From positions 6,291,001-6,355,000 of the forward strand of contig NZ_CP045295.1 in assembly GCF_009363095.1 (NCBI RefSeq): a DNA stretch of 64,000 nucleotides, read 5' to 3'. The first letter of the stretch is position 1; every line of letters begins with the position of its first letter. Made by a program: the position numbers and the translations under genes. A model generated the notes under the pieces. It was not told the DNA's origin. It searched no databases and worked only from the letters and a program-made list of their open reading frames with translations. Shown here in pieces: positions 41,690 to 50,103 of the stretch. The stretch comes from Paenibacillus cellulositrophicus (GTDB taxonomy: Bacteria > Bacillota > Bacilli > Paenibacillales > Paenibacillaceae).

Positions 41690-42670
41690 TTAACTTTCGT
41701 ACAACCGGGCAAGGAGCTCTTCTGTTATGACGATTGGCTCGGCTGGAACGAGGCTCAAATCAAACCGGCCGATCAGCTCCTGGGGAGCGGCCGGATCCGG
41801 CGTGGGCACGAGCCCGCCGATCCAGGCCAGCCAGCCGGTGAGCTTGGCCGGGGATACCCCCTGCTCCCGAAGCGCCGCCAGGCTCGTGTTCCCGTGCCGT
41901 TTCGCCAGGCGTTTGCCATCCGTTCCCATAAACAGGGGAACGTGGGCAAAGGCAGGAATTTCCCAGCCCAGCGCCTGGTAGAGCTGGATCTGCCGCGGCG
42001 TTGAATCCAGCAGGTCGGCGCCCCGCAGAACGTGCGTGACCTGCATCATGGCGTCGTCCACGACGACGGCCAGCTGGTAGGAAAACATGCCGTCCGCCCG
42101 CTTAACGATAAAGTCGCCGGTGGCTGCCGGGTCAAAGCTGTGCCGTCCGCTGACGCCGTCGATGAATGCCACCGGCACCTCCCCGACCCGGTATCGGATA
42201 GACGGCTGTTTCAGCTTGGCCTTGGCCGCCCTCTCTTCCGGGCTGAGATTCCGGCAGGTGCCGGGATAGGCAGGCCCTTCCGCGGCCAGCCCGTGCGGTG
42301 CGCTGGCCGCGGACAGGAGATCGGCCCGGCTGCAGAAGCAGGTGTACAAGGCGCCCTGCTTCTGCAGCTTGCCTAAGGCATCCTCGTAATGCTGAAGCCG
42401 TTCGCTTTGCGTATAGGGAGCATAGGGACCGCCGACGTCGGGGCCCTCGTCCCAGTCAATGCCAAGCCAGCACAGATCGTCCAGGATCTGCCGGGCCAAA
42501 TGCGGCTTGGACCGGGGCTTGTCGATGTCTTCCATGCGGAGGTTGAAGCTTCCGTGCCCGGAGCGGATTTGCAGCCAGGCCAGCAGGGCTGTCCAGGCAT
42601 TGCCGATATGCATTTCCCCGGAGGGGGTCGGGGCAAACCGTCCGCGCAGCTTCGGGTTGGTTGGGTTCAT
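41690..42670 (-). CDS. gluQ: Glutamyl-Q tRNA(Asp) synthetase
   Basis: A 326-residue truncated glutamyl-tRNA synthetase lacking the anticodon-binding domain. It starts RGRFAPTPSGEMHIGNAW (the HIGH-type motif), has the zinc-type Cys cluster YTCFCSR and a YPGTCR, and the KMSKR-type motif KRLAKRHG near residue 238. GluQ activates glutamate without tRNA and attaches it to queuosine in the anticodon of tRNA(Asp). ATG 42670 follows AAAGGAGACAG; an in-frame ATG 21 bases earlier is less good. It is divergent from hrpB and convergent with the SDR gene. Confidence 0.92.
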   Translation of the reverse strand: MNPTNPKLRGRFAPTPSGEMHIGNAWTALLAWLQIRSGHGSFNLRMEDIDKPRSKPHLARQILDDLCWLGIDWDEGPDVGGPYAPYTQSERLQHYEDALGKLQKQGALYTCFCSRADLLSAASAPHGLAAEGPAYPGTCRNLSPEERAAKAKLKQPSIRYRVGEVPVAFIDGVSGRHSFDPAATGDFIVKRADGMFSYQLAVVVDDAMMQVTHVLRGADLLDSTPRQIQLYQALGWEIPAFAHVPLFMGTDGKRLAKRHGNTSLAALREQGVSPAKLTGWLAWIGGLVPTPDPAAPQELIGRFDLSLVPAEPIVITEELLARLYES

Positions 42671-42847
42671 GATGCTGTCTCCTTTCCCCAATCATCAGTC
42701 AGGTCGGTCAATCCGAATGGATACATTTTATAGCAAACCTGAATAGATATCCAGCGCATGCAGGCTTTATAATAGAGGGATACAGCGTAGTCGGGTGATT
42801 GTCTGGGCCCGATCCTTACCTTACATAAAGAGAAAACGGGTGGAATT

Positions 42848-45355
42848 ATGACAGAATTGGAGCTGCCGGTACTTCAGGTCATGCCGGAGCTGAAAGAAAT
42901 ATTGAACCGCCGCACGTCGGCGCTGCTTATTGCCGAGCCGGGGGCAGGCAAAACGACCCAAACCCCGCTCGCCTTCCTCCATGAAAGCTGGCTGGACGGC
43001 CAAAAAATCGTCATGCTGGAGCCGCGCAGGCTGGCGGCCCGGTCGGCTGCTGCTTATATGGCCTCGCAACTGGGCGAGAAGGTCGGCCAAACCGTCGGCT
43101 ACCGGGTCCGGATGGACAGCAAGACCAGCGCGTCCACACGAATCGAAGTCGTGACGGAAGGGATATTGACGCGCATGCTGCAGCGCGATCCGGAGCTTGG
43201 CGGCGTCGGCATGATCATCTTTGACGAGTTCCATGAGCGCAACATTCATGGCGACCTGGGGCTGGCGCTTGCGCTGGAATCCCAGGCGGTCCTGCGGGAG
43301 GACCTGCGCCTGCTGATCATGTCGGCCACGCTGGAAGCGGAGCCGGTAGCCGCGCTGCTGGGCGGAGCGCCGGTCGTTCACTGCGCGGGCAGGCAGTATC
43401 CCGTCGAGACGGTCTATGCCCCGCCGGCGGCGGGAACCCCGCTTCATCAGGCCGTGGCTGCGGTCGTTTCGAGGGCTTTGTCCGCCCATGACGGGGACAT
43501 GCTCGTGTTCCTTCCCGGCGCAAAGGAGATCGGCCAGGTTCGCCGGGAACTCGAGCAGAGGGGGCTGCCCGCGGGCTGTGTGATCCGTCCGCTGCACGGC
43601 CAGCTCCCGCAGCAGGAGCAGGATGAAGCCGTAGCTCCGGACAGGCAGGGGCGCCGCAAGATCATCCTCAGCACCTCGATCGCGGAAACGAGTTTGACGA
43701 TCCAAGGGGTCACGATCGTGGTCGACGCCGGTCTGATGCGGACGCAGATGTTTTCACCGCGGACCGGCATGTCCGGACTCACGACGGTCAAGGTGTCCAA
43801 GGCATCGGCGGATCAGCGCAGAGGCCGTGCCGGGCGGACGATGCGGGGGACCGCCTACCGGCTGTGGAGCCGGGAAGAGCAGGATTTTCTTCCGGAGCGG
43901 AGCACGCCGGAGATTCTGCAGACCGATCTGGCTCCGCTGGCGCTTGAGCTTGCAGCCTGGGGGGTGAAAGACCCGCTCAGCCTGCAGTGGCTTGATCCGC
44001 CGCCCGCAGCGGCGTACGGGCAGGCGGTAGAGCTGTTAAAGCGCCTGGGAGCCCTTGATAGCGGAGGCGGCATCACCGGACTGGGGAAAAAGATGTCCGC
44101 AGCCGGGATGCATCCCCGTCTGTCGCGGATGGTGCTGCTGGGTGCCGCGCAGGGACATGGGATGCTGGCGGCCATATTGGCAGCCCTTTTGCAGGAACGG
44201 GACCTGTTCCATGGACAAAGTATGGACCGGGACGTCGATATCCGGAAGCGGGCCGAAGCCGTAGCCGCATGGATGCGCGGCGGCCGGGGTGCGCTATCCG
44301 GCCTTGCGGACGAAGGGCGAATCCGCCGTATTGAGCAGGAAATCCGCGGTATTCGCGCTTCAATGGATTTGGATGCCGATGCTGCGATCAACGAAGAATA
44401 CGCGGGTCCGCTGCTCTCTTTGGCCTATCCCGACCGGATCGGACAGAACCGGAGTAACGGCAGGTTTCTGCTGACTTCGGGCAGGGGTGTAGAAATCGGG
44501 CAGGTTCAGCTGCTGAGCCGTGCGCCGTATATCGTGGCAGCCAGCGTGGATGACGTCAAAGGGGCGGAGGGCCGGGTGCTTCTTGCCGCACCTCTTCCGG
44601 AGGAGGAGCTGTTCGCACTTCATCAGGACGGCATCATCCGGGAAGGAGCGATCGCCTGGGACCGGCAAATCCAGGGGGTTAAAGCAAGGCAGGTGACGAG
44701 ACTGGGAGCAGTCATCCTCCGTGAATCACCGGACCCCGCGCCCCCGTCAGAGGCCGTAGCCGAAGCACTGCTGGACGGCATTGCCGTCGAGGGTTTGGAT
44801 ATCCTGCCGTGGAACAAGTCGTCAACACAGCTTCGGCAGCGTCTGCAATTCATGCATCTGATGCATGCCGACTGGCCGGATTTTTCAGGAGAGACCCTTT
44901 CCGGGACTCTGCGGGAGTGGCTTCAGCCATACCTGCACGGGATGAAGAAAAAGAGCGATCTGCAGCGGCTGCATATGTCCACCGTCCTGGAACAGAGCCT
45001 GACGTGGGAGCAGCGGAAGCAGCTGGATGAGGAGGCGCCTACGCACATCACCGTACCGAGCGGTTCGCGAATCCCGGTGGACTACAGCGACCCGGCCAAG
45101 CCGGTGCTTGCCGTGAAGCTTCAGGAAATGTTCGGATGGCATGAAACGCCGCGCATCGGCAGGGGGAAGATGCCGCTAACCCTGCACCTGCTGTCCCCGG
45201 CTCAGCGGCCGGTGCAGGTGACTTCGGACCTTGCCAGCTTTTGGAAGCAGGGGTATTTTGATGTCAAAAAGGATCTCAAGGGCCGCTATCCCAAGCATTA
45301 CTGGCCGGACGACCCGCTCGAGGCTGTTCCGACAAGGAGAACCAGGCCCCAATAA
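42848..45355 (+). CDS. hrpB: HrpB-type ATP-dependent RNA helicase
   Basis: An 835-residue DEAH helicase. Motif I is AEPGAGKTTQ near residue 32, motif II DEFHER near 126, motif III SATLEAEPV, motif V STSIAETSLTIQGV near 278, and motif VI SADQRRGRAGR near 321. The HrpB C-terminal region follows, with its typical WP-rich end (WKQGYFDVKKDLKGRYPKHY, WPDDP). HrpB is common in Proteobacteria and its exact RNA role is unclear. The ATG has a weak ribosome binding site (GGGTGGAATT). It is a single gene. Confidence 0.93.
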   Translation: MTELELPVLQVMPELKEILNRRTSALLIAEPGAGKTTQTPLAFLHESWLDGQKIVMLEPRRLAARSAAAYMASQLGEKVGQTVGYRVRMDSKTSASTRIEVVTEGILTRMLQRDPELGGVGMIIFDEFHERNIHGDLGLALALESQAVLREDLRLLIMSATLEAEPVAALLGGAPVVHCAGRQYPVETVYAPPAAGTPLHQAVAAVVSRALSAHDGDMLVFLPGAKEIGQVRRELEQRGLPAGCVIRPLHGQLPQQEQDEAVAPDRQGRRKIILSTSIAETSLTIQGVTIVVDAGLMRTQMFSPRTGMSGLTTVKVSKASADQRRGRAGRTMRGTAYRLWSREEQDFLPERSTPEILQTDLAPLALELAAWGVKDPLSLQWLDPPPAAAYGQAVELLKRLGALDSGGGITGLGKKMSAAGMHPRLSRMVLLGAAQGHGMLAAILAALLQERDLFHGQSMDRDVDIRKRAEAVAAWMRGGRGALSGLADEGRIRRIEQEIRGIRASMDLDADAAINEEYAGPLLSLAYPDRIGQNRSNGRFLLTSGRGVEIGQVQLLSRAPYIVAASVDDVKGAEGRVLLAAPLPEEELFALHQDGIIREGAIAWDRQIQGVKARQVTRLGAVILRESPDPAPPSEAVAEALLDGIAVEGLDILPWNKSSTQLRQRLQFMHLMHADWPDFSGETLSGTLREWLQPYLHGMKKKSDLQRLHMSTVLEQSLTWEQRKQLDEEAPTHITVPSGSRIPVDYSDPAKPVLAVKLQEMFGWHETPRIGRGKMPLTLHLLSPAQRPVQVTSDLASFWKQGYFDVKKDLKGRYPKHYWPDDPLEAVPTRRTRPQ

Positions 45356-45444
45356 TGTTATGACCTCACATTCGGTTTATTGTTGTTTGCAAACCTCTGG
45401 GCAGGGGTAATAGAAGGCATAACAACAATGAATGGAGGGTGAAC

Positions 45445-46014
45445 ATGATGGATCATGGCAAAAAAATTGTTGGCGTTTTTGAGAGTGAGCAGGAAGCGTC
45501 CCGGGCGATCACCGAGCTGCAGGATTTCGGTTTCCCGCCTGAGGATATTTCCGTCGTAACGAGGGACCGGGAAGATTTGCAGACGATTACGGAAGATACA
45601 GGAACGAAGGCGCCGGAAGGCGTGGCCGCCGGTGCAGCCACCGGCGGTATGCTCGGCGGTGTGGCCGGACTGCTGGCGGGGATCGGCGCACTGGCCATCC
45701 CGGGAATCGGGCCGATTCTTGCGGCAGGCCCGATCGCCGCGACGCTGGCCGGTGCTGCGGTAGGTGCCGGTGCCGGCGGACTCGTCGGCGGCTTGATCGG
45801 CCTGGGCATTCCGGAGGACGAGGCCAAAGAGTACGAAACTTATGTGGATAAGGGTAAAATTTTGGTCATCGTCGATGCCAAAGGACGCGACCGTGACATC
45901 TACGATGTATTCAACCGAAACCGTTCGCTGAATGCCGAGCGCTATAATAGGGATCTCGGACTCGTGACCGACGATACCGCTTCCTTGACCGATAACGATC
46001 ACCTTCGCCCGTAA
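45445..46014 (+). CDS. YflT/GSP17M-like general stress protein
   Basis: A 189-residue protein. Residues 1-50 carry the YflT domain (KKIVGVFESEQEASRAITEL, ISVVTRDRED). A glycine/alanine-rich hydrophobic region (about 60-120) may form a membrane hairpin, and PEDEAKEYETYVDKGKILVI ends the second domain half. Proteins of this type are induced in general stress in Bacillus, with unknown mechanism. ATG 45445 lies after GGAGGGTGAAC; an in-frame GTG at 45439 overlaps the ribosome binding site. Confidence 0.82.
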   Translation: MMDHGKKIVGVFESEQEASRAITELQDFGFPPEDISVVTRDREDLQTITEDTGTKAPEGVAAGAATGGMLGGVAGLLAGIGALAIPGIGPILAAGPIAATLAGAAVGAGAGGLVGGLIGLGIPEDEAKEYETYVDKGKILVIVDAKGRDRDIYDVFNRNRSLNAERYNRDLGLVTDDTASLTDNDHLRP

Positions 46015-46019
46015 TGGCA

Positions 46020-46054
46020 TAAAAAAGACGGCTCCTTCAGGGGGCCGTTTTTTT
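46020..46054. terminator. Bidirectional intrinsic terminator
   Basis: ACGGCTCC-TTCAG-GGGGCCGT with A6 before and T7 after, between convergent genes. Confidence 0.8.
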
Positions 46055-46058
46055 ACGT

Positions 46059-46346
46059 TCAGACCATTTTAACGGCCTTATAAGCCCACTTCAGGTCCTG
46101 CTCCCACTGTGCCGAAGCGTCCGGCAGAATCCAGGCTTTACGAACGCAGTACTCCGTAAGCCGCTGCAAAAATTCAATAGCCGTTCGCAGCTCGTTGGCT
46201 ATACTGTCCTGAATCAGCGGCGGATTTTCCAACAGGCACTGGGCAAGTAGAGAAATCCGGACTTGTGTATCCTGCATCAGGTCGGCTGCAATATATTGGT
46301 CATTGAGCGCCTTTAGGCCGGTCAGGCTCTCAAGGAGGGGATTCAT
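46059..46346 (-). CDS. Small protein resembling CotF-type spore coat proteins
   Basis: A 95-residue helical protein. The pattern LTGLKALNDQYIAADLMQDT, a central helix, then ELRTAIEFLQRLTEYCVRK-W and a proline, recalls the CotF/YraG coat-protein family (DQxIAxDLL, ..AIxxHExxxxYMxxKGW). ATG 46346 follows AGCAGGTG. Its start overlaps the end of the upstream gene by 17 bases, so the two are translationally coupled. The assignment is moderate. Confidence 0.5.
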   Translation of the reverse strand: MNPLLESLTGLKALNDQYIAADLMQDTQVRISLLAQCLLENPPLIQDSIANELRTAIEFLQRLTEYCVRKAWILPDASAQWEQDLKWAYKAVKMV

Positions 46347-46593
46347 GGTCGTCACCTGCTTGGAATGAGGATGAAATCGCTTGGGATTGCCCGTAAAAAA
46401 CGTCGTGAAGCTGTTCGAGCACCGATTTGCGCATTTGGGCGCTGATTTTCAGCAGATCGATGAGAGCGGAGTCGGAAACGAGCTGCGCCAAGGTCTCGGA
46501 CTTGATGATGCCCAGCGTCTCATGCCTGATCAGTTTTTGCAAGGAGGCGTTCGGAGCGGGACTTCCGGCCATCTTACGGCTGCTGTCCATCAT
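46330..46593 (-). CDS. Small protein, possibly spore-coat associated
   Basis: An 87-residue protein with a helical centre (LQKLIRHETLGIIKSETLAQ, LLKISAQMRKSVLEQLHDVF) and a disordered C-terminus. GGGGGTG precedes the ATG. It is the first gene of a two-gene minus-strand operon with the CotF-like protein. The function is guessed from that partner only. Confidence 0.45.
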   Translation of the reverse strand: MMDSSRKMAGSPAPNASLQKLIRHETLGIIKSETLAQLVSDSALIDLLKISAQMRKSVLEQLHDVFYGQSQAISSSFQAGDDHESPP

Positions 46594-46706
46594 TGCACCC
46601 CCTGTCTTTTTTGGAATATTGTTGTCTGGATCTTAAGAAGCTATGCATCGGATAGATTCACTTTGTTTAGACTCCTAAGGACGCGAAGAAACTTGAGAAT
46701 CAGGTG

Positions 46707-46747
46707 TTGACAAAAAACGAATTATGAATTATCTTAAATTTAAGATA
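46707..46747 (+). promoter_or_regulatory. SigmaA promoter with MhqR-like palindromic operator
   Basis: TTGACA (46707-46712), 17-base spacer, TATCTT (46730-46735). The -10 is part of a perfect 18-base palindrome TATCTTAAATTTAAGATA (46730-46747). From memory, the B. subtilis MhqR operator is tATCTcgaAtTCgAGATa, which this resembles in outer arms. The downstream DoxX gene matches the mhqP type of target. Confidence 0.65.
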
Positions 46748-46927
46748 TTTACCAAACAGAAATGAGGCTGATCTAATGCAGCGGTTATGCCGATATTAGC
46801 GGGTTGAATGAAGGCAGTTTGTTAGAAGTTACAGCGGAGGGTTGGCAGTTTGGATAAGGATGATGCTTTTTTAAACTATTATCTCAATATTAAGAAAATT
46901 AAATTTAAAAAATGGAGGATGTTAAAT
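46748..46927. other. Leader of the doxX gene
   Basis: About 180 bases between the operator and the DoxX start. The DoxX frame is open upstream to 46850 but that part is Lys/Asn-rich and lacks a ribosome binding site, so it is treated as leader. Confidence 0.4.
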
Positions 46928-47317
46928 ATGGTTGCATGGGGATTGTTGATTATTCGTTTGGTGATTGGACTTACGTTTGCCGGGCATGGCGCGCAGAAGC
47001 TGTTCGGCTGGTTTGGCGGAGGCGGCTTAAAAGGGACAGCCGGGTGGCTCGCATCGATGAACTTGAAGCCGGCTTTCTTGCTGGCACTTGTAACGGGGAT
47101 CTTTGAATTTGCAGGTGGATTGCTGTTTGCTGCGGGGATCTGGACTCCGCTTGCGGCCATCATGATTGCTGTAACGATGATCGGCGCCATCGTCACCGTC
47201 CATGGCAAAAACGGATTTTGGGCGACCTCGAACGGGTTTGAGTATAATCTGATCCTGATCGCCGCGGTCGTCGGCGTGGCATTGACCGGTCCGGGTGCAT
47301 ACAGCCTGTTCCAGTAA
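46928..47317 (+). CDS. DoxX-family membrane protein (MhqP-like)
   Basis: A 129-residue protein with four transmembrane helices. WGLLIIRLVIGLTFAGHGAQKLFGWFGG is split here for length only; its key part is RLxxGxxFxxHGxQKLFGWFGG, the DoxX motif. A second motif is LALVTGIFEFAGGLLFAAG. DoxX proteins of the MhqP type are induced with quinone-detoxifying enzymes. ATG 46928 lies nine bases after GGAGG; an ATG at 46919 is too close to it. Together with the operator upstream and the pirin gene downstream, a quinone or aromatic stress response is likely. Confidence 0.88.
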   Translation: MVAWGLLIIRLVIGLTFAGHGAQKLFGWFGGGGLKGTAGWLASMNLKPAFLLALVTGIFEFAGGLLFAAGIWTPLAAIMIAVTMIGAIVTVHGKNGFWATSNGFEYNLILIAAVVGVALTGPGAYSLFQ

Positions 47318-47463
47318 GGACAGCTATCGTAAAATATATAAGTGTAGTGGTCGGGTGTGTATACTCCATTGGATTGGGTGTTTCGTTAGTAACGGATACG
47401 CAAGTCAATCATTTAGATGAATCGTGATGGATGTAAATTTAACACAAGGTGTGAAAGGATGGG

Positions 47464-48246
47464 ATGAGCATGCATGTACGGCGCTATTTGCCCTCGATGC
47501 AGGGACGCGGAGAATTTGACGGAGGAAAGATTACTGAGCAGAAGCCAATCGGTTTCCCTGGGGAGGGATCGGTCATTAACCGGATCGGCCCGCTGTTTTA
47601 TTGGGCATGGGCCCACACTCCGGAGGAAGGCCATATTCCTCTTCACCCCCATTTTGGATTTGAAATTATGACGTACGTCATCCAAGGAAAGGCTGAGCAC
47701 GGGGATTCCCTCGGTACCCGCAGCACGGTTGGTTCCGGCGGAGCACAGCTCATCCGGGCGGGGGCCGGAGTCAGCCATGAAGAGCGTCTGATCGGTCCGG
47801 ACATGGAGAGCTTTCAAATTTGGTTTGAGCCGGATCTGAAAGTATCGAACAAGCGGGAACCGTCTTACGAGCAATGGGAGCACGAACAGTTTCCGGTAAC
47901 AGAAACCGCCAGCGGCACCGTGAAGCAGATCGTAGGGGGAGACGCTCCGCTTAAGCTCAGCGTGGATGCCGGAATGTGGGAAGTTCAGCTGGAAGCTGGC
48001 GGCACCTACAGCCACTCCCTTCGCAAGGGCCGATCGCTGACCGCGCTCGCGCTTCAGGGCGGCGGCCGCTGGAGCGGTGAGCTTCCGGGCGTACATGACG
48101 AAACGTTTGATCCGCGCGACTTTATGCTGCTGAGCACAGATCATGATGAAGAAATCACAGTTCAGGCCAAGGAAGGCCCGCTTCGGATGCTGCTGATTGA
48201 AGTTCCGGAACGCGTGGATTACGCGCTGCTCCCTAAACGCTATTAA
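47464..48246 (+). CDS. Pirin-family bicupin protein
   Basis: A 260-residue protein. The N-terminal cupin has the metal-binding pattern HPHFGFEIMTYVIQGKAEHG (His, His, Glu) and GAGVSHEER (His, Glu). The C-terminal cupin is shorter and shows DFMLLSTDHDEEITVQAKEG. Bacterial pirins such as YhhW are quercetin 2,3-dioxygenases or redox-linked proteins. GAAAGGA precedes the ATG; a second ATG two codons later is possible. The gene follows doxX by about 150 bases, and both may respond to quinone stress. No terminator was seen between them. Confidence 0.9.
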   Translation: MSMHVRRYLPSMQGRGEFDGGKITEQKPIGFPGEGSVINRIGPLFYWAWAHTPEEGHIPLHPHFGFEIMTYVIQGKAEHGDSLGTRSTVGSGGAQLIRAGAGVSHEERLIGPDMESFQIWFEPDLKVSNKREPSYEQWEHEQFPVTETASGTVKQIVGGDAPLKLSVDAGMWEVQLEAGGTYSHSLRKGRSLTALALQGGGRWSGELPGVHDETFDPRDFMLLSTDHDEEITVQAKEGPLRMLLIEVPERVDYALLPKRY

Positions 48247-48290
48247 CGATGCGGCCTCGGTACGTATTATCTGCCAGGCTGTAAGTTCCA

Positions 48291-48333
48291 AAGAACGCTT
48301 TGCCAATTCTTTCTGGCAGGCGTTCTTTTTTTC
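48291..48333 (+). terminator. Intrinsic terminator
   Basis: AAGAACGC-TTTGCCA pairs with TGGCAG-GCGTTCTT, followed by a T-run. It ends the pirin transcript. Confidence 0.9.
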
Positions 48334-48412
48334 GTTTAGGATGGAAAAGGGTAAAGTAAAGAAAATGAGCTGTGGTCAGGAAAGTGATCTTTTTTTGCAC
48401 CAGGAGGAAGGT

Positions 48413-49576
48413 ATGTCAAAGAAAGCGAGAATACAGGAAATAGAGCTGCTGCGAGGGTTGGCCTTCTTGGCTGTGGCCATGCAGCATGCGATCGCCCACT
48501 ACTCCATCGTCGGCGGGGTGGCAATGGAGGACGGGGTTATCATGACGCTGCTGCTGATGGCGGCTAAGTTTGCGGTGCCTGTTTTCATTTTTATCACCGG
48601 GATGGTGCTGTTCTACAATTATGACGGACCGCTGCGGTACGGCGTTTTTATGCGAAAAAGGTTCAGCGATGTACTGGTTCCCTACATCTTGTGGTCGGCT
48701 GTTTATTTTGGCATCAGTCAGCAATGGAACTTCGGGTCTCCCGAACAATGGGGGAAATGGGCGATGATGCTGTTCACGGGTAAGAACAGTTATCATTTAT
48801 GGTACGTGGTCATGATCATGCAGTTTTATTTGCTGTTCCCTGTCTTTCGGATGCTGATCCGCCGGATTATGCAGGCTGCTCCGCATCGATTATGGACGGC
48901 CCTGCTGGTGCTCAGCGGTTTGGCTTATCTGGTGCTGATGTACTTCCGGCCGGATATCAGCGCCCTGCTGACAAAAGCGGACATCCCGTTTCTGACGCCG
49001 TTTTTTACCGCCTACGCCGATCGTAACTTCGTCTACTTCATGTTTTATTTTATTCTTGGGGCGGCAGCGGGGATGTACCCCGAACGGTGGAGATGGGCGG
49101 TAGAGAAAGGCGGAGTTATTTATACGGCTGTCTTTTGGATCTTGTTCGGATATTTTACGTATAAGCTGGTGGCCAGCTTCCAAACGGCGGACGGGCTGAA
49201 CATAAATTTTAATGCGGTTTCGCTGCTGCGTCCGTTGATTGCCGTGTTTCTGGTAAGCTCGGTTTTCGTCATTTACAGATACGCGCTCCAATGGACTCGT
49301 CAGGCAGGTCCGCGGGCCCAGCGGGCGATGTCCCTGCTCGGTAAATATTCGTATGGCACTTATCTGGCTCATGCCCTCATGCTGCGCTATACGTATTCCT
49401 TTGATGCCTGGTGGTTTGCCGGATGGAACGTGGCAGTGCGGATGCTGATGTCTTTCATCATTTGCGTGCTGCTGTCTTATCTCCTCATCGTGGTATTATC
49501 TTACCTGCCATTCGGCAAGTGGACGGCTGGGGTCTCTTCCTTGAGAAAAAAAACAAGCCCGCCAAAAGCAGCTTGA
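48413..49576 (+). CDS. OafA/YrhL-type membrane acyltransferase (Acyltransferase_3)
   Basis: A 387-residue protein with about ten transmembrane helices. The start IQEIELLRGLAFLAVAMQHA carries the conserved R-G and H of the family, and FAVPVFIFITGMVLFYNY and FMRKRFSDVLVPYILWSAVY follow the acyltransferase-3 pattern. Such enzymes move acyl groups to sugars, teichoic acids or exopolysaccharides at the cell surface. ATG 48413 follows GAGGAAGG; the frame is open 72 codons upstream but that part includes a terminator. It ends in a basic tail. Confidence 0.9.
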   Translation: MSKKARIQEIELLRGLAFLAVAMQHAIAHYSIVGGVAMEDGVIMTLLLMAAKFAVPVFIFITGMVLFYNYDGPLRYGVFMRKRFSDVLVPYILWSAVYFGISQQWNFGSPEQWGKWAMMLFTGKNSYHLWYVVMIMQFYLLFPVFRMLIRRIMQAAPHRLWTALLVLSGLAYLVLMYFRPDISALLTKADIPFLTPFFTAYADRNFVYFMFYFILGAAAGMYPERWRWAVEKGGVIYTAVFWILFGYFTYKLVASFQTADGLNINFNAVSLLRPLIAVFLVSSVFVIYRYALQWTRQAGPRAQRAMSLLGKYSYGTYLAHALMLRYTYSFDAWWFAGWNVAVRMLMSFIICVLLSYLLIVVLSYLPFGKWTAGVSSLRKKTSPPKAA

Positions 49577-49694
49577 TTCCAGTTAGCTGATCCAGCGATC
49601 CACCAATGCGAGTGGACAAGCATCCCAACAGCCCGGCATGGCCAGCGATAAATCGGACCTTGCGACCCAATCGCTTAAACACCTTGTATCGTTA

Positions 49695-49728
49695 AAAAGC
49701 CTTGAGTTCTCGAAAAGCCTTGAGTTCT
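49695..49728 (+). repeat. Two direct copies of AAAAGCCTTGAGTTCT
   Basis: A 16-base unit at 49695-49710 and again at 49713-49728 (18-base period). The second copy forms the left arm of the terminator at 49715-49757. Confidence 0.7.
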
Positions 49729-49757
49729 GCCTCGGCGGATCCAAGGCTTATTTTATT
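49715..49757 (+). terminator. Terminator of the acyltransferase gene
   Basis: AAGCCTTG and CAAGGCTT form an 8-base stem around a 19-nt loop, followed by ATTTTATTT. Confidence 0.65.
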
Positions 49758-49804
49758 TGCCAACCGCAAAATTATACAATTTCAACATATGAAAAATTCA
49801 CAAT

Positions 49805-49833
49805 AGAATAAACCCAATACGTACCGAATCTTG
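49805..49833. other. Ter-like replication-fork-arrest sequence
   Basis: AATACGTACCGAATCTTG resembles the core of B. subtilis Ter sites (recalled consensus CTATGTACYAAATNTTC). By hand about 17 of 25 specified positions of the full consensus agree. It lies about 270 bases upstream of the rtp-like gene, as TerI and TerII do in B. subtilis. Confidence 0.35.
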
Positions 49834-49914
49834 CACCTTTGGAGCCATTCTGCCATGCCCCGCGTACTTAACTCATCCAGGTCCATTGTAAAAAGGAAGG
49901 CCCCAAACCGACTT

Positions 49915-49954
49915 AGACCGTTCCAGACCGTTCCAGACCGTTCCAGACCGATCC
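49915..49954 (+). repeat. 10-bp tandem repeat, four units
   Basis: AGACCGTTCC is repeated three times without spacer and a fourth time as AGACCGATCC. Looser copies (CAGAACGGACC, ACGGTTC) follow to about 49997. Confidence 0.85.
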
Positions 49955-50103
49955 ACTCTGATTCAGAACGGACCGGGAAAACGGTTCAATCCCGTTCCAC
50001 GGTATTCTCAGTAAGCCCGTTGTATTAAATTTTCGCAGATTCTCCCAAAGTGAAACCTTCATGCTATGCGATTTGGAAAATAGACGTTTATAATGGAGGT
50101 AAA

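Larger units (their letters stand above)
49577..50103. other. Intergenic region with repeats upstream of the rtp-like gene
   Basis: About 530 bases. It contains an 18-bp-period direct repeat and terminator (49695-49757), a Ter-like sequence (49805-49833) and a 10-bp tandem repeat (49915-49954). A TATAAT box at 50088-50093 lies just before the rtp ribosome binding site, probably too close to be its promoter. Confidence 0.5.

Noticed and set aside
47413..48306. 297-codon minus-strand frame
   Set aside because: It is antisense to the pirin gene, whose motifs are clear, and has no start signal.
48197..48412. 72-codon N-terminal extension of the acyltransferase
   Set aside because: It would include the end of pirin and a strong terminator; ATG 48413 has a proper ribosome binding site.
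49915..49954. CRISPR array
   Set aside because: Repeats are 10 bases in tandem with no spacers and no cas genes are present.
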